Positions 52,716 to 61,066 of a stretch of DNA of 64,000 nucleotides are shown here, piece after piece (within the stretch, counting starts at the first letter, position 1; every line of letters starts with the position of its first letter). The position numbers and the translations under genes are program-made. A model generated the notes under the pieces. The model was not told where the DNA came from. It searched no databases and was given only the letters and a program-made list of their open reading frames with translations. This stretch comes from Petrocella atlantisensis (GTDB lineage: Bacteria; Bacillota; Clostridia; Lachnospirales; Vallitaleaceae). The stretch covers positions 682,001 through 746,000 of the forward strand of contig NZ_LR130778.1 in NCBI RefSeq assembly GCF_900538275.1. Direction: 5' to 3'.

Positions 52716-53942
52716 ATGACTAAATCAAAGCATACCAAAAACAAACAATTACATATTTATACAGTCTATACTTTGGGGCATTTTGATGTTGTTAAAGATG
52801 GTCACTCTCTCATTACATCTACCTCTACCTCCAAAAAAATATGGGAGCTTTATAAATTCATGTTGACTCATAGAGATCATTCTTTTACACCTGAAGCGCT
52901 AATGGACCAATTGTGGATTTATGAAGAATACACCGATCCTAGAAGCACGCTTCGAAGGCAAATGCACCGCCTCAGGCAGACTTTACAAGAAGACGGTAAA
53001 AATGACGATGAAACCACTGTTCTATATACCAATGGTTACTACAAATGGAATGACCAAATCAAAGTCATATTAGATGCCGACCTTCTTGAAGCTCATTTAA
53101 AAGAAGGTGATGCTTTAAAAAGCACCAATCCTGAGGTGTCACTAGAAAAATATAGCCAGGCTATCGACCTCTATCACGGTGATTATCTACTAGAATGCGC
53201 CGAGCAACATTGGGTTTTTCCTATCCGAAATCATTACAGAAGGCTTTTTGTCAAAGCCATATATAGTGCCATCGAACTCTTAAAGACACAAAGCAATTTT
53301 GACACCATTATAAGACTTTGCCAAAAGGCCATCAAAATTGATATCTACGAAGAATCCTTTCATCTCAATTTAATGGATGCCTTACTTGCCATTGGTGAGC
53401 AACGTCAAGCTTTTAATCATTATCGCTACATAACCGAATTCTACGATCAAGAGATGGGTATTAAGCCTTCAGATGAAATGAAAGTCATTTACAAAAAATT
53501 GTTACAGACACAACAATCCCTCTATACAGAGGAAGATCTTATGAAGGTACTTGAATCTGAAGTTTCTATTGAAAATGCCTTTTATTGTGAACCAGAGGTT
53601 TTTAAGTCTATTTATGAATTAGAACGTCGTCGTAGTGAACGCAGCGGTAAAGACTTTAGCATCGGTGTCCTTACATTTAATTTTTCAAGCAAAGATACCT
53701 TGGCCCAACGCAACCTTCGAATACGCCTATTAAAGGAATTACTCATGTCTCAGTTAAGAAAAGGTGACACCTTTACACAGTGGAATGATCAGCAGATGGC
53801 TATACTACTCCCTGATGTAGATGAAGTTCTAACTGAAAATGTTTTGAAACGCGTACTTGAAAAAGAGTCCCATGCACCATCGGTATCGGTTCATCACATT
53901 GACAGTTTAAAAGCTGATGTTAACCTCGGTCCATTACTATAG
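52716..53942 (+). CDS. SARP-type transcriptional regulator (winged helix, BTAD, degenerate GGDEF-like)
   Basis: A 408-residue regulator. An OmpR-like winged helix (about 12-110: YTLGHFDVVKDG, RSTLRRQMHRLRQTL, YKWN) is followed by a bacterial transcriptional activation domain of TPR-like helices (about 115-260: YHGDYLLECAEQHWVFPIR, EESFHLNLMDALLAIG, YRYITEFYDQEMGIKPSDE). The C-terminal ~120 residues resemble a GGDEF domain that has lost its signature (RKGDTFTQWNDQQMAILLPD), so no cyclase activity. ATG 52716 has GAGGT 5 bases upstream. It is followed by two small genes whose promoters carry SARP-style phased heptamers; activation of both is inferred. Confidence 0.88.
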   Translation: MTKSKHTKNKQLHIYTVYTLGHFDVVKDGHSLITSTSTSKKIWELYKFMLTHRDHSFTPEALMDQLWIYEEYTDPRSTLRRQMHRLRQTLQEDGKNDDETTVLYTNGYYKWNDQIKVILDADLLEAHLKEGDALKSTNPEVSLEKYSQAIDLYHGDYLLECAEQHWVFPIRNHYRRLFVKAIYSAIELLKTQSNFDTIIRLCQKAIKIDIYEESFHLNLMDALLAIGEQRQAFNHYRYITEFYDQEMGIKPSDEMKVIYKKLLQTQQSLYTEEDLMKVLESEVSIENAFYCEPEVFKSIYELERRRSERSGKDFSIGVLTFNFSSKDTLAQRNLRIRLLKELLMSQLRKGDTFTQWNDQQMAILLPDVDEVLTENVLKRVLEKESHAPSVSVHHIDSLKADVNLGPLL

Positions 53943-53961
53943 TGTATGTTAACATTTGTGA

Positions 53962-53994
53962 TGTAACAGTGTTGTAACAGCCATTTGCTATACT
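53962..53994 (+). promoter_or_regulatory. SARP-type promoter of small protein A: two TGTAACA heptamers and -10
   Basis: TGTAACA at 53962-53968 and 53973-53979, exactly 11 bp apart. Then 9 bp and TATACT (53989-53994). No -35 consensus is present at the expected place; the repeats occupy it. This is the arrangement of SARP-activated promoters, where heptamers at 11-bp spacing end about 8 bp before the -10. Confidence 0.7.
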
Positions 53995-54046
53995 ATCTAT
54001 ATCATCTGTTTTTTTAAGGTAATCCTTGTTTAGGAGGTATATAAAT

Positions 54047-54295
54047 ATGACGCACAAAAAAATCCAAGACGCTAAGACTCAACCTATAAAAGGCACAAAT
54101 TTTTTGATTACCATACATCACACTGAAAACTATAGCTACCAAGGTGTTATTCAGTGGCTTGACACCGGAGAAAAGTTGCATTTCAGAAGTGAACTGGAAT
54201 TAATGACACTTATACACAGCGCCGTCTCGACTCAGACAGAAGAAGATAGATCCTTGCGTGACTGGGGACAAAACAAACATATAACCGCTTTATAA
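54047..54295 (+). CDS. small protein A, paralogue of the next gene, function unknown
   Basis: An 82-residue, probably cytoplasmic protein with no signal peptide or membrane helix. The core NFLITIHHTENYSYQGVIQW and DTGEKLHFRSELELM is about two-thirds identical to small protein B (about 30 of 45 core positions). The pattern, a beta strand, Y-Q-G-x-I-x-W, then H-F-R-S-x-L-E-L followed by a helix, looks like a compact alpha/beta domain. I associate similar short proteins with SARP-type regulators in other Clostridia, from memory only. ATG 54047 follows AGGAGG. It has its own phased-heptamer promoter and its own terminator. Confidence 0.8.
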   Translation: MTHKKIQDAKTQPIKGTNFLITIHHTENYSYQGVIQWLDTGEKLHFRSELELMTLIHSAVSTQTEEDRSLRDWGQNKHITAL

Positions 54296-54324
54296 TCTAG
54301 CTTTATTCAATTCAATTTTTTAAT

Positions 54325-54360
54325 AAAAGGTTCAACCATAATGTCCTGGTTGAACCTTTT
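54325..54360 (+). terminator. terminator of small gene A
   Basis: A 14-bp perfect inverted repeat (54325-54338 with 54347-54360), then TATATTTTG. Confidence 0.88.
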
Positions 54361-54388
54361 ATATTTTGGCCACAGGTGCGCCCTTCTG

Positions 54389-54443
54389 TGTCACAAGGAT
54401 GTCACAAGGGTGTGCGTCTTATGTCACAGCGCTTTGGTATAAT
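54389..54443 (+). promoter_or_regulatory. SARP-type promoter of small gene B: four phased heptamers and -10
   Basis: TGTCACA at 54389-54395, TGTCACA at 54400-54406, TGTGCGT (degenerate) at 54411-54417 and TGTCACA at 54422-54428. All four starts are exactly 11 bp apart. Then 9 bp and TATAAT (54438-54443), the same distance as in the promoter at 53962. The probable transcript covers small gene B and the surface protein gene, since no terminator lies between them. Confidence 0.78.
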
Positions 54444-54496
54444 AGTTCTATGCAATAGATATTCCTATAGGTACAGCCTATATAGGAGGCTAGAAA

Positions 54497-54721
54497 ATGA
54501 AAAAACAAGAGACACAACAAACAAGAAGTACCAATTTCTTAGTTTCAATCTATCATCAAGATCACTTTAGTTACCAAGGCTTGATTCATTGGATTGACAC
54601 CGGAGAAAAGATTCACTTTAGAAGTGAACTTGAACTGATGAACCTCATCCACAACGCACTGCCCATCGTTCAAAATCAAGAGATTCGCAATTGGGACAAA
54701 CAAGAACAAGGTAGTGCTTAA
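54497..54721 (+). CDS. small protein B, paralogue of small protein A, function unknown
   Basis: A 74-residue protein with the same core as small protein A (NFLVSIYHQDHFSYQGLIHW, DTGEKIHFRSELELM) and a different, Gln-rich N- and C-terminus. No signal peptide or membrane helix. ATG 54497 follows AGGAGG by 7 bases. CCTATA and TATAGG just upstream could form a hairpin next to the ribosome site. It is controlled by the four-heptamer promoter and lies 133 bp before the surface-protein gene, probably in one transcript with it. Confidence 0.82.
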   Translation: MKKQETQQTRSTNFLVSIYHQDHFSYQGLIHWIDTGEKIHFRSELELMNLIHNALPIVQNQEIRNWDKQEQGSA

Positions 54722-54854
54722 AGACATTTGGCAAATCATCGTTTAATAAGGACATAACGTAAAACACAAGGGTAACCACGTCCCAATAAAAAACGAGACT
54801 GAAAAATAACCTGTCCCATAGATGGAGAACGACTTTCAGAAGGAGAGATCAATT

Positions 54855-55661
54855 ATGAAAAAACAAAGATGGCATAAAATATTGAGTTTGGTATTGGTAT
54901 TTTTAATGATGTTAAGCAGTACAGTAACAGTAAATGCAATGAATGATTATCCTATTTCAAAAGAAGGCATTGAACCTGTTGAAATTAGCGGTAATACTGG
55001 AAAAGGTAATTTTAAACCCAATAGCAATGGTGAGTGGCATAGCTATGAGGGTATTAAGTATCGTATTTATGGTAACGAAAAAGAATACCTTGAGTGGAAA
55101 TCTGATACACATTATGTCATAAGTATTAGTATAAAAGGTGGAAATAATTATCATCTTTATGAATATGATTATGATGGCATACTAAATGATGAAAATTTAG
55201 TTTCTCCATTAAACAATGGAAATCAGATACCTGCAATAAGTAATATTTTAATAGAAGTTGGTGCAATAATATCTGTTGATGATGATGTTGTTGATGACGA
55301 AGATGTTGATGACGAAGATGTTGATGATGAAGATGTTGATGACGATGACGTTGATGACGAAACAACAACCACCAGAAGAAGAAGAGTTGCTGACGTAGAA
55401 ATTCCTGAAATCGAACTTCCGGATGAAGAAATCGCTGAATCTCTACCTGAACCAGTGATGGAAGAAACTGTTGAAGTTGTTGTTGAAATAGTACCTGTCG
55501 AAGATATAATCTTAGATGAGCCTATTGCTGAAGCACTTCCAATAGCTATTCTTGAAGATGAAGAATTACCACAAACCGGTGGTCTTCCACTTGAAGCATT
55601 ATCTCTAATTGGTGTTGCACTTACAAGTGTTGGTGCTGTACTTAGAAAAAGAAATTCATAA
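54855..55661 (+). CDS. sortase-anchored surface protein with Asp-rich repeat
   Basis: A 268-residue secreted protein. The signal peptide is at 1-28 (SLVLVFLMMLSSTVTVNA). A globular domain (about 30-136) has SIKGGNNYHLYEYDYDG and LVSPLNNGNQIPAISNI, a pattern like the V-x-V-K-G-G...Y-x-Y...L-x-x-P-x-N domain of other LPxTG proteins. An Asp/Val/Glu repeat of five-residue units (VDDED) covers 141-169. Then come TTTTRRRR, an acidic Pro/Glu/Val stalk, and a sorting signal LPQTG (238-242) with a hydrophobic helix and the tail RKRNS. Sortase should link it to peptidoglycan; no sortase is in the window. ATG 54855 follows GGAGAG. The acidic repeat could bind cations; that is inference. Confidence 0.88.
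   Translation: MKKQRWHKILSLVLVFLMMLSSTVTVNAMNDYPISKEGIEPVEISGNTGKGNFKPNSNGEWHSYEGIKYRIYGNEKEYLEWKSDTHYVISISIKGGNNYHLYEYDYDGILNDENLVSPLNNGNQIPAISNILIEVGAIISVDDDVVDDEDVDDEDVDDEDVDDDDVDDETTTTRRRRVADVEIPEIELPDEEIAESLPEPVMEETVEVVVEIVPVEDIILDEPIAEALPIAILEDEELPQTGGLPLEALSLIGVALTSVGAVLRKRNS
55275..55361 (+). repeat. 15-bp coding tandem repeat (VDDED units)
   Basis: Units of GTTGATGACGAAGAT and near variants repeat about four to five times in frame inside the surface protein gene. Such repeats change copy number by slippage. Confidence 0.8.
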
Positions 55662-55671
55662 GATAAAAATA

Positions 55672-55718
55672 TAAAAGAAGAAGGGGCTGTCCACATTGGA
55701 CAACCCCTTCTTCTTTTA
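55672..55718 (+). terminator. terminator of the small B / surface protein transcript
   Basis: A 21-bp inverted repeat with one mismatch (55672-55692 with 55698-55718) around a 5-base loop; the arm ends in a T-rich stretch. Confidence 0.9.
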
Positions 55719-55726
55719 TTCATTCA

Positions 55727-55758
55727 TACAAACTGTGGAAGGGTTTTCATGGGACCCA
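55727..55758. repeat. end fragment of repeat family R2 (copy C)
   Basis: CTGTGGAAGGGTTTTCATGG followed by GACCCA matches the end of the R2 elements at 35033-35057 and, inverted, at 23004-23028. The rest of the element is absent. Confidence 0.7.
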
Positions 55759-55785
55759 GATAAAAAACCATTTTCATAGTATATT

Positions 55786-57165
55786 CTATGATGACTTAGC
55801 CCTCACCCCAACCTTAAGACCTTTCGCTTCAAGATCGGTAACAATGACCTCACCTTCTTCAAGACCTTCTTCAATGATGGTTCGCCCTGTCAATTCATAA
55901 CCAAGCGTTACCGCCACCTCTTCCACCTTGCCGTTTCGAATGGCTAAGACCATATCTTGGTCATCTTTTTTGTATAAGGCACTGTTGGGTAGAATCAATT
56001 TATCCGGTTCATTGAAAACGATGAACTTAACATCCACTTCGTAGCCTGTCTCTAAATATTCGTTAACCTCCGGTTCAATGGTGACCAAGACTTTTCTTTC
56101 TTCTATACCAAGAGGTGATAACTCTACAGTAGCATTATCGGCAACATAAGTAATCTTACCTGTTAATTCCACTTCGCCTGAACGACGATTATAGATGAGT
56201 ACAACAGCGTCCCCTTTTCGAACATACTCAATGTCTCTGGTATTCACCTTAACCTGTATTTCCCGTACCCCATCACCTATAAGCAAAAATGCGGGCTCCA
56301 TGCCACTGACACGGTTGGTACCATCCACCATGATATCACTAATATACCCATCATGTGGCGCTTTGATTTCTAATTGTTCAGCCTGAGCTTTTAATCCCGT
56401 AAGACTTGCTTCTGCACTATCAATCATAGACTGATAATAGGCTTCTGTCGTCGTTAGACGGTCTCTTTTTAATGTCGTATCTATACTATTTATTTGAGCA
56501 TAGATAGCACTTTTCATACTGTTATAATAATCAGATCCTGATAATTCTGACACCTGACTCATCTGATAATCCGCCTCTAAACCATTCACCATGATCTTAA
56601 AATCATTAAATTCACTCTCAGCAATGATACCTTCTTCAAGAAGTCGTTGATACTTTTCAAGATCTGCAAGACCCTGTTCGTATCTTTCCTTACTTTGTTC
56701 CACCAGCATCGCTTCCAATGCTCTTTGATCCTCTGTACCTATTTCCGCCTCAAGTGCATTTAATTGGCCTACCAGCTGTGCTCTCGTGAGTCTCATCGTG
56801 TCCATACTCACTTGGACATCCACTTTAGCCCCATTTTTTTGAGCCTGATAACCTTTTATCATCTCTTCCTGAGCCATAATCTGCTGAATGATCTGCGTGT
56901 TATCCATACTGGCCAACACATCACCTGTGCTTACCTGATCCCCTCTTTTTACATGAATTTCCTTTACTTCTCCTGCCAAAGCAGGGTATAAATACACTTC
57001 TTTGTTATTGACCACATGACCCTTCTCAATAAAATAAATTTCTGACTGATCCTTAGCCAAGGTCATGGTCTCAACCGTTAAAGGCTGAAAATAAGCATAT
57101 ACGAAATAACCAATAACAAAAAGAGCGACAAGTCCAATTCCGATGCGTTTAATATGTTTTTTCAT
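55786..57165 (-). CDS. HlyD/MacA-type efflux adaptor
   Basis: A 459-residue protein with one N-terminal membrane helix (GIGLVALFVIGYFVYAYF) and an extracellular body. A split lipoyl domain (VKEIHVKRGDQVSTGDVLA and IKAPHDGYISDIMVDG) flanks a long coiled coil (about 90-260), followed by a beta-barrel and C-terminal domain. It bridges the MacB-type permease to the outside. It is the last gene of the TetR operon; its ATG shares a base with the stop of the permease gene (TAATG), and AAGGAGAG precedes it. Confidence 0.9.
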   Translation of the reverse strand: MKKHIKRIGIGLVALFVIGYFVYAYFQPLTVETMTLAKDQSEIYFIEKGHVVNNKEVYLYPALAGEVKEIHVKRGDQVSTGDVLASMDNTQIIQQIMAQEEMIKGYQAQKNGAKVDVQVSMDTMRLTRAQLVGQLNALEAEIGTEDQRALEAMLVEQSKERYEQGLADLEKYQRLLEEGIIAESEFNDFKIMVNGLEADYQMSQVSELSGSDYYNSMKSAIYAQINSIDTTLKRDRLTTTEAYYQSMIDSAEASLTGLKAQAEQLEIKAPHDGYISDIMVDGTNRVSGMEPAFLLIGDGVREIQVKVNTRDIEYVRKGDAVVLIYNRRSGEVELTGKITYVADNATVELSPLGIEERKVLVTIEPEVNEYLETGYEVDVKFIVFNEPDKLILPNSALYKKDDQDMVLAIRNGKVEEVAVTLGYELTGRTIIEEGLEEGEVIVTDLEAKGLKVGVRAKSS

Positions 57166-59522
57166 TATTCTCTCTCCTTTAACACTTCAACCAAGTCTAG
57201 TTTTTTTATGGCTTTTACCGATGTCAGATTGGCAAATGCCACAGCCAACATACATCCTGCAGCGCCAATCAAAAAAGCGCTGGTTGGTATTTTTGATGGC
57301 CAAGCAAAGGCATCCACCTCCATGGCGTTAATCAATCCTCGATTCAATATCCGAGCAAATGGCATGCCTAGTATAATGCCCACAAAGCATAGAATCCAAT
57401 ATTCAAAACTCATAATCTCCTTCACTTCATTAATATGAAGGCCCAAAACCCTTAATGTGGCATACTCTCTGCTTCGTTCAGATAAAGATATCACCGCGGT
57501 GTTGTAAATAATGGTAAAGCCAATAATAATTGCAATAAACTGCAGAACCACAATCATAAAGTCATAGGAACCTAAAAGAGTTTCGTAAAGTTCTAGGGTC
57601 TTATCCTTACTTTCCACTTTACGCACGGTCCCACTATATAAAAGTTCTTTTCTAATACCATCCATATCCTCGGACTTTACAATCAAACTGTTAAGCTTCA
57701 TGTCTTGTCCTGTTAATTCCCCTAAAAGAGATAAGTCAATATAAGCACTAGAACCAATGCTTTGACTGACCACATCAGTAACATAGAGTTCCTGGTCTTG
57801 AGACAAGTAAGGACTGGATAAGAGCACTTTATCACCTTTATTAACATCAAGGTTTTTTGCCAGTATACTACCTAATAAAACACCGTCTTTATTCAACTTC
57901 AAATTGAAGTGACGCTCATCATCATAGAGCTTGTATAGATAGTTCCCTTCCTTAATCCCCACCAGTTCTGTACCTGTTTTTTTGAAACCATTGCTCATCA
58001 TAACCGGTAAGGTCAGTATTCCTTCAGCATACGCCACCTGTTCCATAGCCATAGCCGACTGAACACCTTGAGCATATGGTACAGATTCATTAAGTACAAT
58101 CTCTCCATCATACTTAAGCACATGGGTGAATTGATTATAAAACATCATGTCTACAAAACCATTCATCATGCCGATCATAACCATCATGCTGTAGGAAAAA
58201 ACAATTCCAAGTACCACAAAACCCGACCTAACCTTATTACGGGAAATGTTCCGAACAGCCATAAAACCTCTACTGTTTAGAATATGTTTTAGAAAAGGTA
58301 ACACTTGGGTAATGTCTTTTTTTATAGGTCTTGGTGCTTTAGGTCGCATGGCTTCTGCCGGTTTAAGCTTTACCACATTTTTCGCACCAAAGTAAGCACC
58401 TATACTACCACCTACAATCGACATCATACCGCCCACATAATAATATCGATAATCCGTCACTACGGTGCCTATTGGCATTTTGTAATAATCCAAATAAAAC
58501 TGTATATAGGGTCCAATGCTTGCCAAACTTATGAGTAAGCCGACGATAGCACCTATAAGACCGGTTACGAATCCATAGAATATATAATGATATAAAATAG
58601 TCGTATTGGCATAACCAAAAGCTTTAAGGGTTCCAATCTGTGTCCTGTCCTGTTCAATAATACGCTTGAGCATAAGGTATAAAACCACCCCAGCCATTGC
58701 AACAAAAGTCATAGGGAAGGTAGTGGACATGGATCTTCCGCTGGATATTTCCTCTTCCAACATTAAATAACTAAAAAGATCGTCCCGTTCATATAGCTCG
58801 ATTAAACCATATTTTTTCAAAGCATGTTCTAATTCATCTTTGACATCATCATAATCATAGCCTTCCTCGAAGGAAAAAGATAAGTCATTGTATAGACCTT
58901 CCATACCAAGAAGACTCATCAGAGCCACTTCGTCCATATAAGCTATATTATACTTTGTTGTATCTGAGAAAAATTCGTTTAGATTTTCAACAATATAAAC
59001 GTATTCAGGTGAGTAAATAGATCCCTGTACCGTAAAATCATAAGTTCTTTGCTTAATAATCAAGGTTATACGATCACCCGGTACAAAATCATAAGCCTGA
59101 TAGAAATCATGACCGATAAGGATGTCTTCTATTGAACGAAGATCATTGCCCTCCTTAACATAAGCATTGAGCCTTCTATCATTGGTGTCCACTATTGTCG
59201 AAATGGTCTTAAGTTTAATAACATCATCCGGGTGATCGGGCATCATCACTCGGAAAGTCTCTACAATTCTGCCGTCAACCTGGTCAATACCCTCTATGGC
59301 CTCAAGATGGGTTAATGCCGTTTTTGGGATTTGAGCAACACTGGCAAAAGCATCTCCTAGACGTTGTTCGCTGTAATATCCGTCTTTTCCCTTTTCAATC
59401 TCCAATAAAGCGGTATTCATAGTGGCATAGGTCCAGACACCTAAAGCCATCAATACAATACAGGAGATATATGCTTTCTTATGCCGCAACATGGAACGAA
59501 TGGCTTTCTTAAAAAGAATCAC
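57165..59522 (-). CDS. ABC transporter permease, FtsX/MacB type
   Basis: A 785-residue permease with a first helix (about 16-35), a large extracellular domain (about 40-255), three helices with FtsX signature (about 262-380), a second helix and extracellular domain (about 425-640), and three final helices (about 650-770). The double FtsX layout is that of long MacB-like exporters of peptides, lipids or antibiotics. It overlaps the ATPase gene by 4 bp and the adaptor gene by 1 bp, so all three are coupled. Confidence 0.9.
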   Translation of the reverse strand: MILFKKAIRSMLRHKKAYISCIVLMALGVWTYATMNTALLEIEKGKDGYYSEQRLGDAFASVAQIPKTALTHLEAIEGIDQVDGRIVETFRVMMPDHPDDVIKLKTISTIVDTNDRRLNAYVKEGNDLRSIEDILIGHDFYQAYDFVPGDRITLIIKQRTYDFTVQGSIYSPEYVYIVENLNEFFSDTTKYNIAYMDEVALMSLLGMEGLYNDLSFSFEEGYDYDDVKDELEHALKKYGLIELYERDDLFSYLMLEEEISSGRSMSTTFPMTFVAMAGVVLYLMLKRIIEQDRTQIGTLKAFGYANTTILYHYIFYGFVTGLIGAIVGLLISLASIGPYIQFYLDYYKMPIGTVVTDYRYYYVGGMMSIVGGSIGAYFGAKNVVKLKPAEAMRPKAPRPIKKDITQVLPFLKHILNSRGFMAVRNISRNKVRSGFVVLGIVFSYSMMVMIGMMNGFVDMMFYNQFTHVLKYDGEIVLNESVPYAQGVQSAMAMEQVAYAEGILTLPVMMSNGFKKTGTELVGIKEGNYLYKLYDDERHFNLKLNKDGVLLGSILAKNLDVNKGDKVLLSSPYLSQDQELYVTDVVSQSIGSSAYIDLSLLGELTGQDMKLNSLIVKSEDMDGIRKELLYSGTVRKVESKDKTLELYETLLGSYDFMIVVLQFIAIIIGFTIIYNTAVISLSERSREYATLRVLGLHINEVKEIMSFEYWILCFVGIILGMPFARILNRGLINAMEVDAFAWPSKIPTSAFLIGAAGCMLAVAFANLTSVKAIKKLDLVEVLKERE

Positions 59523-60229
59523 CAGTTCACCTCCTCCGGATTCATCGGATGTTCATTTACGACAACTTTTTCAATAACACCGTCTTTAACATAAAAGACC
59601 CGGTCCGCCATATCACCAATAGACTTATTATGGGTGATAATGGCCACTGTCTTTTTATAGTTTCGGTTAAAGGAACGTAATACCTTAAGGGCACCGATAC
59701 CCGTGGTCACGTCAAGCGCACCCGTTGGTTCATCACATAAGAGTATGGCAGGGTTCTTTGCCACAGCTCTTGCTATGGCTACCCTTTGCTGCTGACCACC
59801 TGATAATTGAGAAGGAAAATGGTTGCCACGGTCCTCAAGTTCGATTTCTTTTAGTAAATCATCTACTGAAATGGCTTCATCCGATAGCTCCGATGCCAGA
59901 AGTATGTTTTCTCTCGCCGTTAGATTCGGTACCAGATTATAAAACTGAAACACAAAACCTATGGCTTCACGTCGATACTTGGTCAAAGCTTTTTCATCGA
60001 GTTCACCAATTTCCGTCCCTTTATAATTCACTTTCCCCTTTGTTGGGGTGTCGATACCACCGATGATATTTAATATGGTACTTTTTCCGGATCCACTGGG
60101 TCCTAAAATAACTACAAACTCACCAGCATATAGCTCCATGTTCACACCTCTAAGAGCATGAACCACCACTTCACCCATTTGATACTCTTTGGTCAAATCT
60201 TGTACGTCCAGTATTTTTTCCTTATCCAT
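59519..60229 (-). CDS. ABC transporter ATPase, MacB/LolD type
   Basis: A 236-residue ATPase with Walker [11 protein letters not shown]-loop FVFQFYNL, signature [14 protein letters not shown], Walker [13 protein letters not shown] and switch His (IITHN). The LTAREN and GALD segments are typical of the MacB/LolD/SalX group. It energises the adjacent FtsX-type permease. It lies 6 bp after the TetR gene. Confidence 0.93.
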   Translation of the reverse strand: MDKEKILDVQDLTKEYQMGEVVVHALRGVNMELYAGEFVVILGPSGSGKSTILNIIGGIDTPTKGKVNYKGTEIGELDEKALTKYRREAIGFVFQFYNLVPNLTARENILLASELSDEAISVDDLLKEIELEDRGNHFPSQLSGGQQQRVAIARAVAKNPAILLCDEPTGALDVTTGIGALKVLRSFNRNYKKTVAIITHNKSIGDMADRVFYVKDGVIEKVVVNEHPMNPEEVNW

Positions 60230-60235
60230 TTTGCC

Positions 60236-60862
60236 TTAGCCCTCCAGTTTTGTACTGAAATAGAGATGTACTTTATGCTCTATGCGTTCATAGACTGTAT
60301 CCATATCTCTCGTGATATCAAACATGCTATAGAGCACCTCACATCCTGCAATTGAATAGATATTTTCCGAATGCAACAGACTATCAAAACCAGAGGGTAG
60401 CTTCCCCTGTTGCTTTCTTAATTCAAAAGCTTTGACCAGCTTGCTCATTACTAATTGATCAAGCTTCAAAAGACCTTGAACCATACCTGATGGCAGCTTC
60501 ACGCTCATCATCGCCTTCATTAAAGAAAATAGCGTTTTCTGGTCCATTTTTATATAAGGGTCTAAATACTTTAACACATAACGCATCACCAAATCGGTTA
60601 GATCATCGGCTTCCTGAACTTCTTCATAAAACTTAAAGTCTTCACTTCTGCTCTCAACATCCGCCATTACAGATACAAAGAGTTCGGGTTTCGATGCGAA
60701 GTAATTGTATACTGTGCCCACGCCGATATCACAGCGTCTTGCTATTTCACTGATACTTGTGTCTTCGTATCCTTTCTCTTCAAAAATCTTCTTAGCAACT
60801 TCAAGAATTTGCGTTTTGATTCGCTCTTTTTTCTTTTCTCTAAGATTAATTATAATCGCCAA
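60236..60862 (-). CDS. TetR-family repressor of the efflux operon
   Basis: A 208-residue regulator. The helix-turn-helix is TSISEIARRCDIGVGTVYNYFASKPELF (core 36-60, given in parts: ISEIARRC, GTVYNYF). The ligand domain is helical and not family-specific. The first in-frame start is TTG 60862; the ribosome site in front of it is weak and close (AGAAAG), so translation may be low. It heads the operon TetR-ATPase-permease-adaptor, and a 16-bp direct repeat between its promoter and start is a likely operator. Confidence 0.85.
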   Translation of the reverse strand: MAIIINLREKKKERIKTQILEVAKKIFEEKGYEDTSISEIARRCDIGVGTVYNYFASKPELFVSVMADVESRSEDFKFYEEVQEADDLTDLVMRYVLKYLDPYIKMDQKTLFSLMKAMMSVKLPSGMVQGLLKLDQLVMSKLVKAFELRKQQGKLPSGFDSLLHSENIYSIAGCEVLYSMFDITRDMDTVYERIEHKVHLYFSTKLEG

Positions 60863-60899
60863 CTTTCTATATTAATCACAAAGGCATGATACACAACTT

Positions 60900-60931
60900 T
60901 AATGTGAATTGGTTCTAATATGAATGGGTTC
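60900..60931. promoter_or_regulatory. tandem 16-bp operator candidate of the TetR operon
   Basis: TAATGTGAATTGGTTC (60900-60915) is followed directly by TAATATGAATGGGTTC (60916-60931), 14 of 16 identical. The pair lies between the -10 box and the TetR start codon, where a bound repressor would block transcription. Confidence 0.6.
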
Positions 60932-60937
60932 ATCTTT

Positions 60938-60966
60938 AGAGTACGCTCTCTTTTATACTTTGTCAA
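60938..60966 (-). promoter_or_regulatory. promoter of the TetR-efflux operon
   Basis: On the minus strand: TTGACA (60966-60961), 17 bp, TACTCT (60943-60938). The operator candidate follows within 8 bp. Confidence 0.65.
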
Positions 60967-61066
60967 GATAATTCTACAATGGTTAATATGAAATAATATG
61001 TTAAATGGTTGTGATTTGAGAAGGGTTGTTATAGAATGAAAGTAGAGAAAATTATGGAGGTATTTG

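Noticed and set aside
54376-54570. 64-codon frame over the promoter of small gene B
   Set aside because: It overlaps the phased heptamers, the -10 box and the true gene in another frame, and has no ribosome site.
55126-55723. Long minus-strand frames opposite the Asp-rich surface protein
   Set aside because: His- and Ser-rich translations are complements of the GAT/GAC repeats; no ribosome site or domain.
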